A stretch of 22,768 nt of DNA from Actinomycetes bacterium (lineage in GTDB: Bacteria > Actinomycetota > Actinomycetes > Actinomycetales > Actinomycetaceae). The stretch covers positions 1 through 22,768 of the forward strand of contig JAEWEQ010000059.1 in NCBI GenBank assembly GCA_023389315.1, given 5' to 3'. Positions 21,145-22,768 of the stretch are shown here, in pieces (positions within the stretch are counted from its first letter, which is position 1; the number at the start of each line of letters is the position of its first letter). A model generated the notes under the pieces. That model saw nothing but the letters and a program-made list of their open reading frames with translations. It had not been told where the DNA came from and ran no database searches. The translations under genes and the position numbers were made by a program.

Positions 21145-22500
21145 GTGGCTCGACTATTTGGTACCGACGGAGTGCGCGGACTTGCTAACCGCGAAATTAC
21201 TCCCGCCCTGGCCCTGGAACTGGGAGAAGCGGCCGCGCGCTACGTCCTCGCCCATCGAGATACGAACAAGCACAGCAAACCACTGGCAATCATCGGACGC
21301 GACACCCGCATCTCCGGCGAATTCTTGGACCACGCCCTCGCTGCCGGGCTGGCGGCCGCCGGTATGGACGTTCGGCGTATCGGCGTGGTGACCACCCCCA
21401 CGGTGGCGCACCTGACTGCAACGGAAGAAAACGTCGCCCTCGGTGTGATGATCTCTGCTTCCCACAACCCGATGCCAGACAACGGGATTAAGTTCTTCGC
21501 CCACGGTGGGTACAAGCTCGAAGACGCAGTTGAGGATCAAATCGAAGCCCTCCTCAACCAGCCTTGGGATCGTCCGGTCGGCGACCTAGTGGGAGAAATC
21601 GAATACAACGATTCACTCGCTGAAAACGCCTACATTGAGCACCTGGTTAAGGCTTGCGGAACTTCTCTGCGGGGACTGCGCATCGCGGTGGACTGTGCGA
21701 ATGGTGCGGCCTCGAAGCTTGGCCCTGAAGCACTGCAAGAAGCCGGTGCTGACGTGGTCGTAATCAACGCTGCCCCCGACGGTCGCAACATTAACGACGC
21801 ATGCGGCTCCACCCACCCCGAACAGCTGCAAGCACTGACGGTAGCGTCGGAAGCGGACTTCGGTGTCGCTTACGACGGTGACGCAGACCGCTGCCTGGCG
21901 GTGGATCACGAAGGCAACCTCATCGACGGGGACAAGATCATGGGGGCACTGGCCCTGGATCTGCGCGAACGCGGCGAACTTGACCACGACACCCTGGTGG
22001 TGACCGTGATGTCTAACCTGGGGTTGCTGCTGGCTATGAAGGAACGCGGCGTCAACACCGTGCAAACTGCAGTGGGTGACCGCTATGTCCTGGAGCGGAT
22101 GCGCGCCGATGGCTACTCCCTGGGCGGCGAGCAATCCGGCCACGTGATTGCCTCCCAACACGCCACTACCGGTGACGGCGTTTTGACGTCATTACTGGTG
22201 GCACGCATGTTGAAGGAATCAGGTAAATCACTGCAGGAGGCAACCAGTTTTGTGAAGCGTTTGCCCCAGACCCTGGTTAACGTTTCCGGGGTGGCGAAGG
22301 ACCGCGCCGGCACCGATGAAGCCGTACAAGCTGCGGTGCGGGAAGTGGAAGGGCGTTTGGGCGACACCGGGCGCGTGCTGCTGCGCCCTTCGGGCACCGA
22401 ACCGTTGGTGCGCGTGATGATTGAGGCTGCCACGCAGGCCGACGCTGACCGCGAATGTGACTACTTGGCACAGGTTGTGAAGGAACACCTGGCACTGTAG
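21145..22500 (+). CDS. glmM: Phosphoglucosamine mutase
   Basis: A 451-residue enzyme of the alpha-D-phosphohexomutase family that converts glucosamine-6-phosphate to glucosamine-1-phosphate for UDP-GlcNAc and cell-wall synthesis. It starts MARLFGTDGVRG, the canonical GlmM N-terminus. The phosphoserine loop I-S-A-S-H-N-P has the active serine at S106, the metal loop is D-G-D-A-D-R, the sugar-binding loop G-G-E-Q-S-G-H, and the phosphate-binding R-P-S-G-T-E-P is near the C-terminus. I chose GTG 21145 because AAAGGA (21133-21138) is 6 nt upstream; it directly abuts the ATG at 21139, which is therefore a poor start. The rplM-rpsI-glmM order is common in Gram-positives. Confidence 0.97.
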   Translation: MARLFGTDGVRGLANREITPALALELGEAAARYVLAHRDTNKHSKPLAIIGRDTRISGEFLDHALAAGLAAAGMDVRRIGVVTTPTVAHLTATEENVALGVMISASHNPMPDNGIKFFAHGGYKLEDAVEDQIEALLNQPWDRPVGDLVGEIEYNDSLAENAYIEHLVKACGTSLRGLRIAVDCANGAASKLGPEALQEAGADVVVINAAPDGRNINDACGSTHPEQLQALTVASEADFGVAYDGDADRCLAVDHEGNLIDGDKIMGALALDLRERGELDHDTLVVTVMSNLGLLLAMKERGVNTVQTAVGDRYVLERMRADGYSLGGEQSGHVIASQHATTGDGVLTSLLVARMLKESGKSLQEATSFVKRLPQTLVNVSGVAKDRAGTDEAVQAAVREVEGRLGDTGRVLLRPSGTEPLVRVMIEAATQADADRECDYLAQVVKEHLAL

Positions 22501-22514
22501 TCAGTAACTTATTG

Positions 22515-22548
22515 GGGCCACCCGGGTTGATACTCGGGTGGCCCTTTT
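22515..22548 (+). terminator. Intrinsic terminator after glmM
   Basis: GGGCCACCCGGG (22515-22526) pairs with CTCGGGTGGCCC (22533-22544), 12 bp with one G-U, around a TTGATA loop, followed by TTTT (22545-22548). Confidence 0.9.
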
Positions 22549-22584
22549 GTCGCCGGTTTTACTCGCGCGCGTCTGCCCGTTTCG

Positions 22585-22642
22585 CCATCGTGAGGTGTTT
22601 GGCCAGTTTTGGGTTGGAAGTTGGTCTTTTAGCTCACGGTGC
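22585..22642. repeat. Fourth, diverged copy of the 58-bp hairpin-ended repeat
   Basis: A single 58-bp core matching copy 2 of the 17903-18124 array at 47 of 58 positions. The outer arms CCATCGTGAG (22585-22594) and CTCACGGTGC (22633-22642) are kept. In the inner arm GGCCA now faces TGGTC instead of TGGCT, which still pairs over five positions. The next bases (GTGAATGG, then a G run) also resemble the 24-bp spacer of the array. Confidence 0.8.
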
Positions 22643-22660
22643 GTGAATGGAGGGGGATTG

Positions 22661-22701
22661 GCGAGGACGGGTGGGGGAGTTAGGTGGCTGACCGTCCTCG
22701 C
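22661..22701. repeat. Inverted repeat GCGAGGACGG / CCGTCCTCGC
   Basis: GCGAGGACGG (22661-22670) and its exact reverse complement CCGTCCTCGC (22692-22701) flank 21 nt. The left arm with its next four bases equals the core of the 24-bp coding repeat at 4140-4153; the right arm lies within a 13-mer shared with 14469-14481. No gene is supported in 22643-22768. Confidence 0.65.
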
Positions 22702-22768
22702 GAAAATCAGGCAGCGTGAGGAGAAAGAACTGCCGAGACAAGAAGGCCGTCCCGCGCGGCGAGAGTCC

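Noticed and set aside
22716..22768. Start of a new gene at GTG 22716 running off the window
   Set aside because: Only 17 codons are visible, with no ribosome binding site at proper distance and no recognisable motif.
22549..22768. tRNA or small RNA gene at the window end
   Set aside because: No cloverleaf or T-loop pattern; the region consists of repeat elements.

Overview
The window is a high-G+C bacterial chromosome segment carrying most of the S10-spc-alpha ribosomal protein supercluster. It continues through secY-adk-map-infA-rpmJ to rpsM-rpsK-rpoA-rplQ, then truA, rplM-rpsI and glmM. The gene order, long A/E/P-rich or basic tails on S3 and L17, GTG/TTG starts, a PpgK-like ROK kinase and likely leaderless transcription all point to an actinobacterium. 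Absence of rpsD between rpsK and rpoA, and the order rplQ-(ROK)-truA-rplM-rpsI-glmM, suggest an Actinomycetaceae or Bifidobacteriales-type lineage. That placement is inference from gene order; no rRNA is present. Every confident gene lies on the + strand.

Layout. 1-2928: end of the S10 operon (rplB partial, rpsS, rplV, rpsC, rplP, rpmC, rpsQ), closed by a strong intrinsic terminator. 2929-6651: a two-gene cassette for a heterodimeric exporter-fold ABC transporter. It sits between rpsQ and rplN, where these genes are normally adjacent, and is preceded by two overlapping DtxR/IdeR-like iron boxes. 6652-7019: a weak terminator, a good promoter and a roughly 300-nt strongly folded leader. 7020-11320: spc operon (rplN, rplX, rplE, rpsN, rpsH, rplF, rplR, rpsE, rpmD, rplO), ending in a perfect 13-bp hairpin. 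11580-14441: secY, adk, map from a separate promoter. 14641-17651: infA, rpmJ, rpsM, rpsK, rpoA, rplQ, ending in a UUCG hairpin. 17652-18212: a 561-bp non-coding stretch with three tandem copies of a 58-bp hairpin-ended repeat (82-bp period). 18213-19879: ROK sugar kinase overlapping truA. 20067-21046: rplM-rpsI with a strong terminator. 21145-22500: glmM with a terminator. A fourth, diverged copy of the 58-bp repeat lies at 22585-22642.

How it fits together. Nearly all genes serve ribosome assembly, transcription (RpoA), translation start (IF-1), nascent-chain export and processing (SecY, Map) and nucleotide balance (Adk); TruA modifies tRNA and GlmM feeds cell-wall precursor synthesis. The ABC pair is the functional outlier. 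Its promoter motifs suggest iron-dependent control, so it may import a siderophore (IrtAB/YbtPQ-like) or move another iron-linked substrate; this is a hypothesis.

The main items for follow-up are the iron-box ABC cassette splitting the ribosomal cluster, the 58-bp structured repeat family, the structured rplN leader, the 24-bp tandem repeat in the first ABC protein's linker, and an approximately 26-residue insertion inside the KOW motif of L24.
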